From Hyphomicrobiales bacterium (GTDB taxonomy: Bacteria; Pseudomonadota; Alphaproteobacteria; Rhizobiales; Rhizobiaceae), in NCBI GenBank assembly GCA_900471485.1, contig UCEU01000025.1:1-55132 (forward strand): DNA of 55,132 nt. The letters are read 5' to 3'. How positions within the stretch are numbered: position 1 is the first letter of the stretch; every line of letters begins with the position of its first letter. Shown piece by piece: positions 43,150 to 52,966 of the stretch. The notes beneath the pieces are model-generated. The model was given only the letters and a program-made list of their open reading frames with translations. It had not been told where the DNA came from and searched no databases. Made by a program: the position numbers and the translations under genes.

Positions 43150-44406
43150 GTGAACGAGGGGTGGAATGCACGCGGTAACAGGGCGGCCTTCATGCTGACC
43201 AAGTCGAGCACGGAACTGGTGCGGCAGCGCAACAGCGTGCTGGCGCTTGCCGCGCTGAGGCGTCACGGCGCGCTTTCGCATACCGAGATCGCCGATTTCA
43301 CCGGGCTGTCCTCCGCCACGATTTCCGCCATCACCGCCGATCTCGAGAAGGCCGGGGTGATCGAGAAGTCGGAGCAGCAGGCGGCGAGCGGGCGCGGGCG
43401 TCCACGCGTGCAGTTCCGCCAGCGGCGCGACTGCGGCTACCTGATCGTGGTGATCATTTCCTCGGATGGCGTGCAGTATTCGCTGGTGGACTACGCCGGC
43501 ACGCTGATCGATCGCTTCAGCGAGGAGCGTTCGCATGATCCTGATGGCGCGGCGCGTTTCACGGAGGCGGTTCGCGACGGGCTGGAGCGGCTCCTGAGCC
43601 GTTCGCGCATTGCCCGCGACAAGGTGCTTTTGATCTCGATCAGCAGCAAGGGGCTGGTGCGCTCCGATGAGGCGGTGCTGCTGTGGTCACCGATTTTCGG
43701 CAACGACCAGATCGATTTCGAGGTAGCACTTCGCCTCGACTGGCAGGCGCGGATCGTGCTCGACAACGAGACGCTGCTGGTCGCGGCGGCGCTCGATGCG
43801 CGCGAGGAGGGAGGGAGCGGCGAGGGGCCTCGCTCGCTCGCGGCGCTGTCGCTCGGCCACAGCATCGGTCTCGGCATCGTCAGGCGAAGCGGGGCGGGCG
43901 AGCGGGAGATCGCAGCGCCGAATTTCGGGCACATGCTGCACATGCCGAACGGCGGCCTCTGTCGATGTGGTAGCCGCGGCTGCATCGAGGCCTATGCCGG
44001 CTTCTATGCGATCCTGCGCATGGCCTTCGAAGTGCCTGACGATACGATCCCGGCGAAGTTCGTGCCGGTCAGCGAGCTCGACAAGATCGCGCAGCGGGCG
44101 CGGCAGGGCCACCGCATGTCGAGCTTCGCCTTTCGGCAGGCGGGGATTGCGCTCGGCAACGGGCTGTCGCGGCTTCTCAGCCTCACCGAGCGCATGCCGG
44201 TGACGATCACCGGGCCGGGCACGCGCTACTTCGATCTCTTGCGACCGGGTATCGAGGAAGGGCTGGCGCAGTCGCATCTGGTACGGATGGAGGGCATGCC
44301 GGAACTGCGCGTCGTACTCGACGAGCCGATGCTGGTCTTCGAGGGACACCTGAACCGCGCGCTCTCCGTCATCGACGGCGACATCGTCGAGGCCGGGCTC
44401 GGGTGA
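43150..44406 (+). CDS. ROK-family transcriptional regulator (XylR-like)
   Basis: 418 residues. An N-terminal winged helix (about 15-75: RHGALSHTEIADFTGLSSAT) is fused to a ROK sugar-kinase-like domain. It has the zinc motif CRCGSRGCIEAY, but the phosphate-binding part is that of a regulator. It probably represses the xyl-type transporter and is released by its sugar. GTG 43150 has GGAG 7 bases upstream; ATG 43192 is the other choice. Confidence 0.87.
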   Translation: MNEGWNARGNRAAFMLTKSSTELVRQRNSVLALAALRRHGALSHTEIADFTGLSSATISAITADLEKAGVIEKSEQQAASGRGRPRVQFRQRRDCGYLIVVIISSDGVQYSLVDYAGTLIDRFSEERSHDPDGAARFTEAVRDGLERLLSRSRIARDKVLLISISSKGLVRSDEAVLLWSPIFGNDQIDFEVALRLDWQARIVLDNETLLVAAALDAREEGGSGEGPRSLAALSLGHSIGLGIVRRSGAGEREIAAPNFGHMLHMPNGGLCRCGSRGCIEAYAGFYAILRMAFEVPDDTIPAKFVPVSELDKIAQRARQGHRMSSFAFRQAGIALGNGLSRLLSLTERMPVTITGPGTRYFDLLRPGIEEGLAQSHLVRMEGMPELRVVLDEPMLVFEGHLNRALSVIDGDIVEAGLG

Positions 44407-44418
44407 GCCCTGGCAAGG

Positions 44419-45567
44419 TTATGGAAGCGCCGGCGTTCGACGCTTCGTCAGCACGCGGCCGATCTTCTGTCCCTGCATCTCTATAAATTTATGGCCGATC
44501 GCCGACAGAGCGTAGGTGATCGGGATGGTGATCGCCACGGACAGCAGGAAGCGCCTGAAATCGCTGATCTCGTGACCATAAGCGTGGATCAGGTAGGCGA
44601 TGGCGGGCTGCATGATCAGCAGGTGGATCAGATAGACACCGAAGGAGAGTTCGCCGAGCTCGTGGCAGAAGCGGTTGCCCATGAAATCCGACAGGCGGTT
44701 CATGACGCTGGCGAAGGGGCGCGGCAGGTGGGCATGGAAGATCAGGGCGAAGAAGGCGATCACCAGCAGCAGCCGGACGATCTCGCGCATCATCGTCATG
44801 CCGCCGCCGATCGGGATGACGACGAAGGCGAGCGCCAGAGCAAAATGGGCGAGCGCGCGGCCACGGCTGGCATTGAGAGCGCCGGCAAGTAGCATGCCGG
44901 CCGCGAAGACATGCAGCTTCAAGGGCAGGAAGGCGGGCATCGGGAAATTGATGCCGGCGGCGCGGATCGCCGATGCGACAGCAACGCCGGCAAGCACGAA
45001 GCCGATCGTGCCCTTCAGCCATCCGAGCCGGCGGGAGATCAGCATCAGGAAGGGGAAGGCGGCGTAGAACTGCATCTCGAGGCTTATGCTCCAATCCGGC
45101 AGCGGGGTGCGGAAGGCATGCGCCGGCGACAGGCCGAAGAGGAAGCTCAGATGAAGCATGATGTTCTTCAGGCTGGCGTCGCGATAGCGTTCCGGCAGCT
45201 GCGGCGTAACGCCAAGGAAATGGTCGACCGTCATGCGGCTCTGGAAAACGATGGGGCCGAGCGCGACGGCGACCGCCAGCATCACGTAGTAGAGCGGCGC
45301 GATGCGAAAGAACCGGCGCGTCCAGAAACTCGACCAGGTCGTGACCTCGGTCCAGGGCTCCTTGTTCTCACGTAGCTGATAGTGGAAAACCATCAGGAAG
45401 CCGGAGAGCATGATGAAGAGATCGACGCCGAGATCGGGATCTCCGATCAGCGGCAGGTGCCATCCCGTGAGCAGCATGGCATGTCCCACCAGTACCCAAA
45501 GAGCGGCAATGCCGCGCAACCCGTCGAGACTGCCGATACGGCCAGAAGAGCTCGATGCATCCGCCAT
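44419..45567 (-). CDS. Membrane acyltransferase 3 family protein (OafA-like)
   Basis: 382 residues with about 10 membrane helices. The family opening reads IGSLDGLRGIAALWVLVGHAM with the catalytic-type Arg and His, and further marks are FFRIAPLYYVMLA and GELSFGVYLIHLL. It O-acetylates an envelope or exported glycan. ATG 45567 gives the family start; the frame is open to 45633. It converges with the ROK gene, 13 bases apart. Confidence 0.87.
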   Translation of the reverse strand: MADASSSSGRIGSLDGLRGIAALWVLVGHAMLLTGWHLPLIGDPDLGVDLFIMLSGFLMVFHYQLRENKEPWTEVTTWSSFWTRRFFRIAPLYYVMLAVAVALGPIVFQSRMTVDHFLGVTPQLPERYRDASLKNIMLHLSFLFGLSPAHAFRTPLPDWSISLEMQFYAAFPFLMLISRRLGWLKGTIGFVLAGVAVASAIRAAGINFPMPAFLPLKLHVFAAGMLLAGALNASRGRALAHFALALAFVVIPIGGGMTMMREIVRLLLVIAFFALIFHAHLPRPFASVMNRLSDFMGNRFCHELGELSFGVYLIHLLIMQPAIAYLIHAYGHEISDFRRFLLSVAITIPITYALSAIGHKFIEMQGQKIGRVLTKRRTPALP

Positions 45568-45752
45568 GGTGTCGTTCCCATATCGTCGAGGTGGCCATAG
45601 ATGGCCGATCCGATCGGGAAATCCAACCTTCATTTCCGCATGGCTGACCGGCGCGGGATCGATCCCTGTGCCAAGATTGCTAATATATGAGGCATTGCAG
45701 GGGTTTTCGCGATCGCGTGCCGGTCGTTCACTTTTTGCGAATGCGCAAACGA

Positions 45753-45782
45753 GAGATGGCCGGGCAGGGGCCCGGCCATCTC
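45753..45782 (-). terminator. Terminator-like hairpin after the inositol dehydrogenase gene
   Basis: GAGATGGCCGGG and CCCGGCCATCTC form a perfect 12-bp stem around a 6-base loop, 30 bases beyond the dehydrogenase stop. T run is weak on the minus strand. Confidence 0.6.
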
Positions 45783-45811
45783 ACACGTGGCTTCCGGTCG
45801 GGAGAGGGCCG

Positions 45812-46804
45812 TCAGCCGATCTTGATCAGTTTGCCTTCCTTCACCGACTGCACGGCGGCGTCGGCCAGCACCAGCGCGGCAAGGCCATCGGCGCCCGACG
45901 GCGTGATCTTGGCGCCTTTTTCGATCGCGGCGATGAAGCTCGCGATCTCGTTGGCATAGGCCTCGGTGTAGCGGGTCATGAAGAAATCGTGCAGCGGTGG
46001 GCGGGTGTAGCCTTCGCCGTTGGCGACTTCGATCGAGACGGCGCGCTGGTTTTCGGCGGACACCATGCCGCTCGAGCCATGCACTTCGATGCGCTGGTCG
46101 TAGCCGTAGGTGGCGCGGCGGGAATTGGAGATGATCGCCTGCTTGCCGGACTTGGTCTGCAGGATGACGGAGACGCTGTCGTAGTCCCCGGCGTCGCCGA
46201 TCGCCTTGTCGACGAGGACGGCGGCCGTCGCCGTGACGGCGACCGGCTCTTCGCCAAGCAGGAAGCGGGCCATGTCGAAATCGTGGATCGTCATGTCGCG
46301 GAAGATACCGCCCGAGCGCTTGATGTAATCGACGGGCGGGGCGCCGGGATCGCGCGAGGTGATCGTCACCATCTCGACGTCGCCGATGCGGCCGTCGTCG
46401 ATCGCCTTGCGCACGGCCATGAAGTGGGGATCGAAGCGGCGGTTGAAGCCGACCATCAGCTTGCCCTTGGTCTCTTCCACAACCTTGATGCAGGCCTTGA
46501 CGCGCTCAACGGAGAGATCGACCGGCTTCTCGCAGAAGATCGCCTTGCCTGATCGGGCAAAGCGCTCGATCAGGTCGGCATGGGTGTCGGTCGGCGTGCA
46601 AATGACGACGGCGTCGATGTCCTTGGCGGCTTCGATCGCCTCGATGGTGCGCACCTCGCAGCCATAGGCGGATGCGATGGCGTCTGCTGCCTGCGGGAAT
46701 GCGTCGGCGACCGCGACGAGCCTGGCGTTGGCATCGGCGCTGACCGCCTTGGCGTGAACCTTGCCGATGCGCCCCGCGCCGAGAAGACCAAATCTGACTG
46801 TCAT
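45812..46804 (-). CDS. iolG: Inositol 2-dehydrogenase
   Basis: 330 residues, GFO/IDH/MocA family. A Rossmann start (FGLLGAGRIGKVHA) is followed by the catalytic Lys in CEKPVDLS, and FRDMTIHDFDMARFLLGEEP with the active-site Asp/His. It oxidises myo-inositol (or a related cyclitol) to 2-keto-inositol with NAD. It matches rhizobial IdhA. No other inositol genes are near. GGGAGG lies 5 bases before ATG 46804. Confidence 0.88.
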   Translation of the reverse strand: MTVRFGLLGAGRIGKVHAKAVSADANARLVAVADAFPQAADAIASAYGCEVRTIEAIEAAKDIDAVVICTPTDTHADLIERFARSGKAIFCEKPVDLSVERVKACIKVVEETKGKLMVGFNRRFDPHFMAVRKAIDDGRIGDVEMVTITSRDPGAPPVDYIKRSGGIFRDMTIHDFDMARFLLGEEPVAVTATAAVLVDKAIGDAGDYDSVSVILQTKSGKQAIISNSRRATYGYDQRIEVHGSSGMVSAENQRAVSIEVANGEGYTRPPLHDFFMTRYTEAYANEIASFIAAIEKGAKITPSGADGLAALVLADAAVQSVKEGKLIKIG

Positions 46805-46957
46805 GCATACCTCCCTTGGATTCGGAACAAATAAACCGAATTTATAATCTAGTGGAATTTTCATTCCATCTTATCCGCGCGGCGTCAAGCCTGCCGGCCT
46901 TTCACATTTTCAGAATCCGTCCTAAAGACAGGCAACAGGTTTTCACATGGGAATGAC

Positions 46958-47227
46958 ATGCAGCTGATCGATCCGAACCATCCGGCCTACCGCCCGCTCT
47001 GGGTCCGCATTTTGATTGTCGGCGTCTGCCTCGGCTGGTCGGTGCTCGAATTCACCAAGGGCGATCCCTTCTGGGGTGTCCTGTCCTGCGGCGCCGGCGT
47101 CTATGCCGCCTATATGCTGTTCTGGAACTACAAGCCTGCCGAGCCCGCACCCGTGCAGGAAGCCGCCGTGACGGATGACGCGGACGATGTGGCGGAAGAG
47201 GCCGGCGAGCCGAAGGCCAAGGATTGA
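46958..47227 (+). CDS. Small membrane protein (DUF3329-like)
   Basis: 89 residues. HPAYRPLWVR precedes two membrane helices (about 17-33 and 38-56), and an acidic Ala/Glu/Asp tail follows. The layout resembles short rhizobial DUF3329-type proteins of unknown role. It converges with the J-like gene with no space between. Confidence 0.65.
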   Translation: MQLIDPNHPAYRPLWVRILIVGVCLGWSVLEFTKGDPFWGVLSCGAGVYAAYMLFWNYKPAEPAPVQEAAVTDDADDVAEEAGEPKAKD

Positions 47228-47710
47228 TCAGCGGCTGACGCGGCGGATCGCGGCGTCGATCAGAAGGTTCGCCGTCATCATGCGTTGCGTGGCATTGTCG
47301 CGGAAGGGTACGGCGACGCTGTCGGGGTGGTTCGTCTTGGCGAAGATGCGCCGTTTCTCGCCGAGGCTCTGGATCGTATCGCTCGGCGAGATCGCCAGTT
47401 CGGCGGCGATTTCCTGCGGCGAGAGGCGCAGCAGGTGTTCCGGCATGACGGGTTCTGGTTCCGGCTCCGGGGGCGCAGCCGGTTCGACATGTTCTTGAAG
47501 CTCTTCTGGCAGATCCGACTCGAGATTATCGACATAGGCTTGGTCGGGACGCGTCGCTGCGGTCGAGACGCCCTCCATGACATTGAAGGCGAGGCCGGTG
47601 TTGAAGCCGTGGACGCGGGGAGCCGATGGCCGGTCCTCGTCAGCCAATTCGTCCTCATCCGCCTTCAGGCGGTCGAGCACGGACTGGAATAGCGATTGAC
47701 CGAACAGCAT
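47228..47710 (-). CDS. Hypothetical protein with degenerate J-like C-terminus
   Basis: 160 residues: an acidic Pro/Glu-rich middle and a C-terminal helical part with EKRRIFAKTNHPDSVAVPFR, in which HPD is flanked as in J domains, then TQRMMTANLLIDAAIRR. The region is shorter than a full J domain, so DnaK stimulation is uncertain. Neighbours give no hint. Confidence 0.6.
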   Translation of the reverse strand: MLFGQSLFQSVLDRLKADEDELADEDRPSAPRVHGFNTGLAFNVMEGVSTAATRPDQAYVDNLESDLPEELQEHVEPAAPPEPEPEPVMPEHLLRLSPQEIAAELAISPSDTIQSLGEKRRIFAKTNHPDSVAVPFRDNATQRMMTANLLIDAAIRRVSR

Positions 47711-47765
47711 GGGCGCCTCCTCTGGCGGTGGCGCATTACGTCAGGTCAAGATGGTGCGGGGCTTG

Positions 47766-48767
47766 TCAGCCGAGCTTGCGGCTTTCCGCCAGCACCATGT
47801 CGTAGAGAAGCCGCGCACTCGGGGGCAGGGCGCGCTCCTTCGCGGTGATCAGGCTGTACGGCCGCACATTGATATCGAAATCGATCGGCAGGATGCGGAC
47901 GTCGGCGGCCCGCGACTGCTGCGCCGCCAGGAATTGCGCGACGTCGATGGCGATCGGGGCGATGGCGTCGGTCTGGCAGATGATGGCGCAGGTGAGCAAC
48001 AGGGAGGAGGTGTTGACGATGTTTTCCGGCAGCCGGACGCCCTCGGTCAGGAAGAGATCCTCGATCGTACGCCTGAGAAGCGTGCCGGGCGGCTGGAACA
48101 CCCAGTCGTAATCAGGCAGGTCAGCCATGCCGGCAACGCCCTTTTGCAGAAGCGGATGGCCGCTGCGGACGATCAGGCAGGCGCGCTCGACGCCGATCTC
48201 CTGCACCTCGAAAAGCCGCGGGTTGAGGTCATCCGGGATGCGGCTGATGATGAAGTCGTGGCGGGCGGCGAGAAGCTCGCGGGCAAGCACGTTGCTGGTC
48301 TCGACCTGGATGTTCACCTCGATGCCGGGGTAGGTGCCGCGCACCTCCTTGATGGCGGGAACGACGAGGCTCATGGCGGGCGCCGTGACGGCGCCAATGA
48401 ACACCGAGCCGCCCTTTCCGCTCTTCAATTCGCCGATCTCGCGGTTCGCTTCCCTGAGTTCCAGCATGATCTTTCGCGCACGTCTCGCGAGTGCCGCGCC
48501 GAAGGTCGTGAGCACCACGCCACGGGCGATGCGCTCATAGAGCGGAGTCTTCATGATCGACTCCATTTCGGACAGCATTCGCGATGCCGCGGGCTGCGAA
48601 ATGTTCAGAGCCTCGGCGGCCGCCGAAATCTGTCCGCTATCTTCGATTGCGACGATCATGCGCAGGTGATTCAGCTTGAGTCCCGCCCGTAGCAGGCCGT
48701 CGTCACCAAAAATGTCAGTCTGTATATCCACGTTCGCTAATGCCGCATGCCCTGAATTGAACTCCAT
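47766..48767 (-). CDS. gbpR: LysR-family regulator of the chvE locus
   Basis: 333 residues. The winged helix (about 30-90: SGQISAAAEALNISQPAASRML) comes after an extra N-terminal stretch. It is divergent from chvE, the position of gbpR in Agrobacterium, whose product controls chvE in response to sugars. ATG 48767 (MEFNSGHA) with GGGGAGG 8 bases before is preferred over 48797. Confidence 0.88.
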   Translation of the reverse strand: MEFNSGHAALANVDIQTDIFGDDGLLRAGLKLNHLRMIVAIEDSGQISAAAEALNISQPAASRMLSEMESIMKTPLYERIARGVVLTTFGAALARRARKIMLELREANREIGELKSGKGGSVFIGAVTAPAMSLVVPAIKEVRGTYPGIEVNIQVETSNVLARELLAARHDFIISRIPDDLNPRLFEVQEIGVERACLIVRSGHPLLQKGVAGMADLPDYDWVFQPPGTLLRRTIEDLFLTEGVRLPENIVNTSSLLLTCAIICQTDAIAPIAIDVAQFLAAQQSRAADVRILPIDFDINVRPYSLITAKERALPPSARLLYDMVLAESRKLG

Positions 48768-48817
48768 GGTTGCAGCCTCCCCGCTGCGCTCCATCAAAAG
48801 TAATACTTTTTAACGAT

Positions 48818-48833
48818 ATACCAAATTTGTTAT
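48818..48833. promoter_or_regulatory. Candidate GbpR operator
   Basis: ATACCAAATTTGTTAT is a near-perfect 16-bp palindrome (one mismatched pair) of the T-N11-A type bound by LysR proteins. It is 50 bases from the gbpR start and about 205 from chvE. Confidence 0.5.
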
Positions 48834-49037
48834 GCCTTTTGCCAGTTATTCTATTTGACAGTTATAGGAATCCATACCAGTTTGCCGCCGTGTGCTGGTT
48901 GGCACTCAACACGTGTGAGAGCGTGGAGGAGACCTACTTCGTTTCTCACCATCTGAAGTATTATCCAAGACGGAACCTGCCACAGTTTCGGGGCGGGCGA
49001 CCACGTCGTCCGCGATTTTTTAACAAGGGAGAGAGAG

Positions 49038-50102
49038 ATGAAATCCATTATCTCATTGATGGCGGCCGCCGCATTCGGCGTCGCTTCGTTCGTCATGCCG
49101 GCTATGGCTGCTGACAAGGGGACCGTCGGTATCGCGATGCCTACCAAGTCGTCCGCTCGCTGGATCGACGACGGTAACAACATTGTAAAGCAGCTTCAGG
49201 ATGCCGGTTACGGCACCGACCTGCAGTACGCTGACGACGATATTCCGAACCAGCTGTCGCAGATCGAAAACATGGTCACGAAGGGCGTCAAGGTTCTCGT
49301 CATCGCCGCTATCGACGGCACGACGCTTTCCGACGTTCTCCAGAAGGCTCACGATGCCGGCATCAAGGTCATCGCTTATGACCGTCTGATCCGTGACTCG
49401 GGCAACGTCGATTACTACGCGACGTTCGACAACTTCAAGGTAGGCGTTCTGCAGGCTACCTCCATCACCGACGCGCTCGGCCTGAAGGATGGCAAGGGCC
49501 CGTTCAACATCGAACTGTTCGGCGGTTCGCCTGACGACAACAACGCCTTCTTCTTCTACGACGGCGCAATGTCTGTCCTGCAGCCCTACATCGACTCGGG
49601 CAAGCTCGTCGTGAAGTCCGGCCAGACCGGCATGGACAAGGTCGGCACGCTGCGTTGGGACCCGGCAACCGCCCAGGCTCGCATGGACAACCTGCTCTCG
49701 GCTAACTACACCGACGCCAAGGTCGACGCCGTTCTGTCGCCTTACGACGGTCTCTCCATCGGCATCATTTCGTCGCTGAAGGGCGTTGGCTACGGCTCTG
49801 GCGATCAGCCGCTCCCGGTCGTTTCCGGCCAGGACGCTGAAGTACCGTCCGTCAAGTCGATCATCGCTGGCGAACAGCACTCGACGATCTTCAAGGACAC
49901 CCGTGACCTCGCAAAGGTCACCGTCGGCATGGTCAACGCTCTGATGGAAGGCAAGGAGCCTGAAGTCAACGACACCAAGACCTACGACAACGGCGTCAAG
50001 GTTGTTCCGTCCTACCTGCTGACCCCGGTTGCCGTCGACAAGACTAACTACGAGAAGATCCTCGTAGAAGGCGGCTACTACAAGGCTGACCAGCTGAAGT
50101 AA
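49038..50102 (+). CDS. chvE: Multiple-sugar-binding periplasmic protein ChvE
   Basis: 354 residues. The signal peptide ends AMA-AD (about residue 24). The mature protein is a galactose/arabinose/xylose-type binding protein (GTVGIAMPTKSSARWIDDG; VIAYDRLIRDS; LSPYDGLSIGI; VVSGQDAEVPS). In Agrobacterium ChvE binds aldoses for GguAB uptake and also signals to VirA and chemotaxis. GGGAGAGAG precedes the ATG. Codon use suggests high expression. Confidence 0.95.
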   Translation: MKSIISLMAAAAFGVASFVMPAMAADKGTVGIAMPTKSSARWIDDGNNIVKQLQDAGYGTDLQYADDDIPNQLSQIENMVTKGVKVLVIAAIDGTTLSDVLQKAHDAGIKVIAYDRLIRDSGNVDYYATFDNFKVGVLQATSITDALGLKDGKGPFNIELFGGSPDDNNAFFFYDGAMSVLQPYIDSGKLVVKSGQTGMDKVGTLRWDPATAQARMDNLLSANYTDAKVDAVLSPYDGLSIGIISSLKGVGYGSGDQPLPVVSGQDAEVPSVKSIIAGEQHSTIFKDTRDLAKVTVGMVNALMEGKEPEVNDTKTYDNGVKVVPSYLLTPVAVDKTNYEKILVEGGYYKADQLK

Positions 50103-50119
50103 TCGACATTACTCGATGG

Positions 50120-50151
50120 CCGGAACCCGCCGCTTGCGGGTTCCGGTCTTC
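50120..50151 (+). terminator. Hairpin after chvE (partial terminator)
   Basis: CCGGAACCCGC and GCGGGTTCCGG form an 11-bp stem around CGCTT, followed by a T-rich TCTTCACTTTT. Partial stop here would make more ChvE than GguAB. Confidence 0.75.
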
Positions 50152-50201
50152 ACTTTTATGATCGCCGGGCTGCTTGTTGGCCCTTGGCGCTGGATATGAC
50201 C

Positions 50202-51740
50202 ATGGACAATACAATCCTAGAAATGCGGAACATCACCAAGACGTTCCCGGGCGTGAAGGCGCTCGAGAATGTGAACCTCAAGGTTCGTCAGGGTGAGATC
50301 CATGCATTGGTGGGCGAGAACGGCGCAGGGAAATCGACCCTGATGAAGGTTCTCTCCGGCGTTTATCCCGCCGGCACCTACGACGGCGATATCGTCTATG
50401 AAGGCGACGTCCGCAACTTCAAGGTCCTGAAGGACTCCGAAGAGATCGGCATCGTCATCATTCACCAGGAACTGGCGCTCGTGCCGCTCCTGTCGATCGC
50501 AGAAAACATTTTCCTCGGCAACGAAGTTGCCAAGAACGGCATCATCGCCTGGCAGGAAGCCTTCAAGCGCACCAAGGAGCTGCTGAGCAAGGTCGGCCTG
50601 AAGGAATCGCCGGAAACGCTCGTCACCGACATCGGCGTCGGCAAGCAGCAGCTCGTCGAAATCGCCAAGGCTTTGTCGAAGAGCGTCAAGCTCCTGATCC
50701 TCGACGAGCCGACCGCGTCGCTCAACGAAAAGGATTCCGATGCGCTGCTCGAACTCCTGATCGAGTTCCGCAACCAGGGCCTGACGTCGATCATCATCAC
50801 GCACAAGCTCAACGAAGTGCGCAAGGTCGCCGACCAGATCACGGTCCTGCGCGACGGCATGACGGTGAAGACGCTCGACTGTCGTACTGAAGAGATCAGC
50901 GAAGACATCATCATCAAGAACATGGTGGGTCGCGAGCTGGCCGATCGTTATCCGCCGCGCTCCGTGCCGATCGGCGAGACGATCCTCGAAGTCAAGAACT
51001 GGAACGCCTATCACCAGCATCACCGCGACCGGCAGGTCCTGCACGACATCAACGTCAACGTCCGCAAGGGCGAGGTCGTCGGTATCGCAGGCCTGATGGG
51101 GGCAGGGCGCACAGAGTTCGCGATGAGCGTGTTCGGCAAGTCCTACGGCCACAAGATCACCGGCGACGTCCTGATGCACGGCAAGTCCGTCGATGTCAGC
51201 ACGGTTCGCAAGGCGATCGACGCGAAGCTGGCCTACGTCACCGAAGACCGCAAGCACCTCGGCCTTGTGCTCAACGAGAACATCGTCCACAACACGACGC
51301 TCGCCAACCTGGCCGGCGTTTCCAGCGGGACCGTTATCGACAGCATCAAGGAATCGAAGATCGCCGCGGACTACCGCTCGAAGCTTCGTATCCGCTCCTC
51401 CAGCATCTTCCAGGAAACGGTCAACCTTTCCGGCGGGAACCAGCAAAAGGTGGTTCTTTCCAAGTGGTTGTTCTCCGACCCTGACATTCTGATTCTGGAT
51501 GAACCGACGCGCGGTATCGACGTCGGTGCAAAATACGAAATCTATACTATCATCAACCAGCTTGCCGCCGACGGGAAAGGCGTTCTGATGATCTCATCGG
51601 AAATGCCGGAACTGCTTGGCACGTGCGACCGCATCTACGTCATGAATGAAGGACGTATCGTTGCGGAACTGCCAAAGGGCGAGGCGAGCCAAGAAACCAT
51701 CATGCGCGCTATCATGCGTTCAGGGGAGAAGAACCAATGA
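50202..51740 (+). CDS. gguA: Multiple monosaccharide ABC transporter ATP-binding protein
   Basis: 512 residues with two ABC domains. First: Walker A GENGAGKSTLMK, Walker B LLILDEPTASL. Second: degenerate Walker A GLMGAGRTEF, signature LSGGNQQKVVLSKW, Walker B ILILDEPTRGIDVG. It drives uptake of galactose, arabinose, xylose and similar sugars with ChvE and GguB. ATG 50202 is taken as start (50196 is in frame two codons earlier). It overlaps gguB by 4 bases. Confidence 0.93.
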   Translation: MDNTILEMRNITKTFPGVKALENVNLKVRQGEIHALVGENGAGKSTLMKVLSGVYPAGTYDGDIVYEGDVRNFKVLKDSEEIGIVIIHQELALVPLLSIAENIFLGNEVAKNGIIAWQEAFKRTKELLSKVGLKESPETLVTDIGVGKQQLVEIAKALSKSVKLLILDEPTASLNEKDSDALLELLIEFRNQGLTSIIITHKLNEVRKVADQITVLRDGMTVKTLDCRTEEISEDIIIKNMVGRELADRYPPRSVPIGETILEVKNWNAYHQHHRDRQVLHDINVNVRKGEVVGIAGLMGAGRTEFAMSVFGKSYGHKITGDVLMHGKSVDVSTVRKAIDAKLAYVTEDRKHLGLVLNENIVHNTTLANLAGVSSGTVIDSIKESKIAADYRSKLRIRSSSIFQETVNLSGGNQQKVVLSKWLFSDPDILILDEPTRGIDVGAKYEIYTIINQLAADGKGVLMISSEMPELLGTCDRIYVMNEGRIVAELPKGEASQETIMRAIMRSGEKNQ

Positions 51741-52945
51741 CCCCGGTCAACCCTTCAGCCACCGAGGAGAGCAACGTCGTTTCCGTTGCGTCCTATATCC
51801 GCAGCAACATCCGCGAATACGGCATGCTCATCGCGCTGGTCGCGATCATGGTGTTCTTCCAGTTCTACACGGGCGGTATCCTCTTCAAGCCGGTCAACCT
51901 GACCAACCTCGTTCTGCAGAACTCGTTCATCGTCATCATGGCGCTCGGCATGCTGCTCGTCATCGTGGCGGGGCATATCGATCTCTCGGTCGGCTCCATC
52001 GTTGCCTTCGTTGGCGCCGTTGCGGCCATCTTGACCGTTAACCTGCAGATGAACTTCGTGCTCGCAGGTATCCTCTGCCTGATCATCGGCGGCGTCATCG
52101 GCGCCGCGCAGGGCTACTGGATCGCCTATCACCGCATTCCGTCGTTCATCGTGACGCTCGCCGGCATGCTCGTCTTCCGCGGCCTGACGCTGTTCGTCCT
52201 CGGCGGCAAGAACATCGGTCCGTTCCCTAAGGACTTCCAGGTCATCTCCACCGGCTTCCTGCCGGGCGACATGATCGACTTCGCCGGCACGCCGCTGCAT
52301 TCGACCTCGCTGATCCTGACCGTGCTCGGTACCGTCGTGCTCTTCTACCTCGCCTGGCGCCGCCGCAAGGTCAACGAGAGCCACGGCATCGACGTCGAGC
52401 CGATGAGCTTCTTCATCGGCCAGAACGTCATCCTGTCGCTCGCCATCCTATTCCTCGGCTACCAGCTGTCGAGCTACAAGGGCCTGCCGAACGTTCTCGT
52501 CGTCATGCTCGTGCTGATCGCGGCCTATGCCTTCGTCACGCGCCGCACCACGATCGGTCGCCGCATCTACGCCATGGGCGGCAATGAAAAGGCCACCAAG
52601 CTCTCCGGTATCAACACCGAGCGCCTGAGCTTCTTCACCTTCGTCAACATGGGCGTTCTCGCCGGTCTCGCCGGCATGATCATCGCGGCCCGCCTGAACT
52701 CGGCGACCCCGAAGGCCGGCGTCGGCTTCGAGCTCGACGTCATCGCGGCCTGCTTCATCGGCGGTGCTTCGGCGTCCGGCGGCGTTGGCAAGATCACCGG
52801 TGCCGTCATCGGCGCGTTCATCATGGGCGTCATGAACAACGGCATGTCGATCGTCGGCCTCGGCATCGACTTCCAGCAGATGGTCAAGGGTCTCGTGCTG
52901 CTCGCAGCCGTCTTCTTCGACGTCTACAACAAGAACAAGGGCTAA
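51737..52945 (+). CDS. gguB: Multiple monosaccharide ABC transporter permease
   Basis: 402 residues with about 10-11 membrane helices. It has the CUT2 marks LGMLLVIVAGHIDLSVGSIVAF in two adjoining segments, RIPSFIVTLAGMLVFRGL and IAACFIGGASASGGVGKI. It forms the membrane channel of the ChvE system. ATGA overlap with gguA. Confidence 0.94.
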   Translation: MTPVNPSATEESNVVSVASYIRSNIREYGMLIALVAIMVFFQFYTGGILFKPVNLTNLVLQNSFIVIMALGMLLVIVAGHIDLSVGSIVAFVGAVAAILTVNLQMNFVLAGILCLIIGGVIGAAQGYWIAYHRIPSFIVTLAGMLVFRGLTLFVLGGKNIGPFPKDFQVISTGFLPGDMIDFAGTPLHSTSLILTVLGTVVLFYLAWRRRKVNESHGIDVEPMSFFIGQNVILSLAILFLGYQLSSYKGLPNVLVVMLVLIAAYAFVTRRTTIGRRIYAMGGNEKATKLSGINTERLSFFTFVNMGVLAGLAGMIIAARLNSATPKAGVGFELDVIAACFIGGASASGGVGKITGAVIGAFIMGVMNNGMSIVGLGIDFQQMVKGLVLLAAVFFDVYNKNKG

Positions 52946-52966
52946 GCGCTTCGGCGCTGCCCACCT

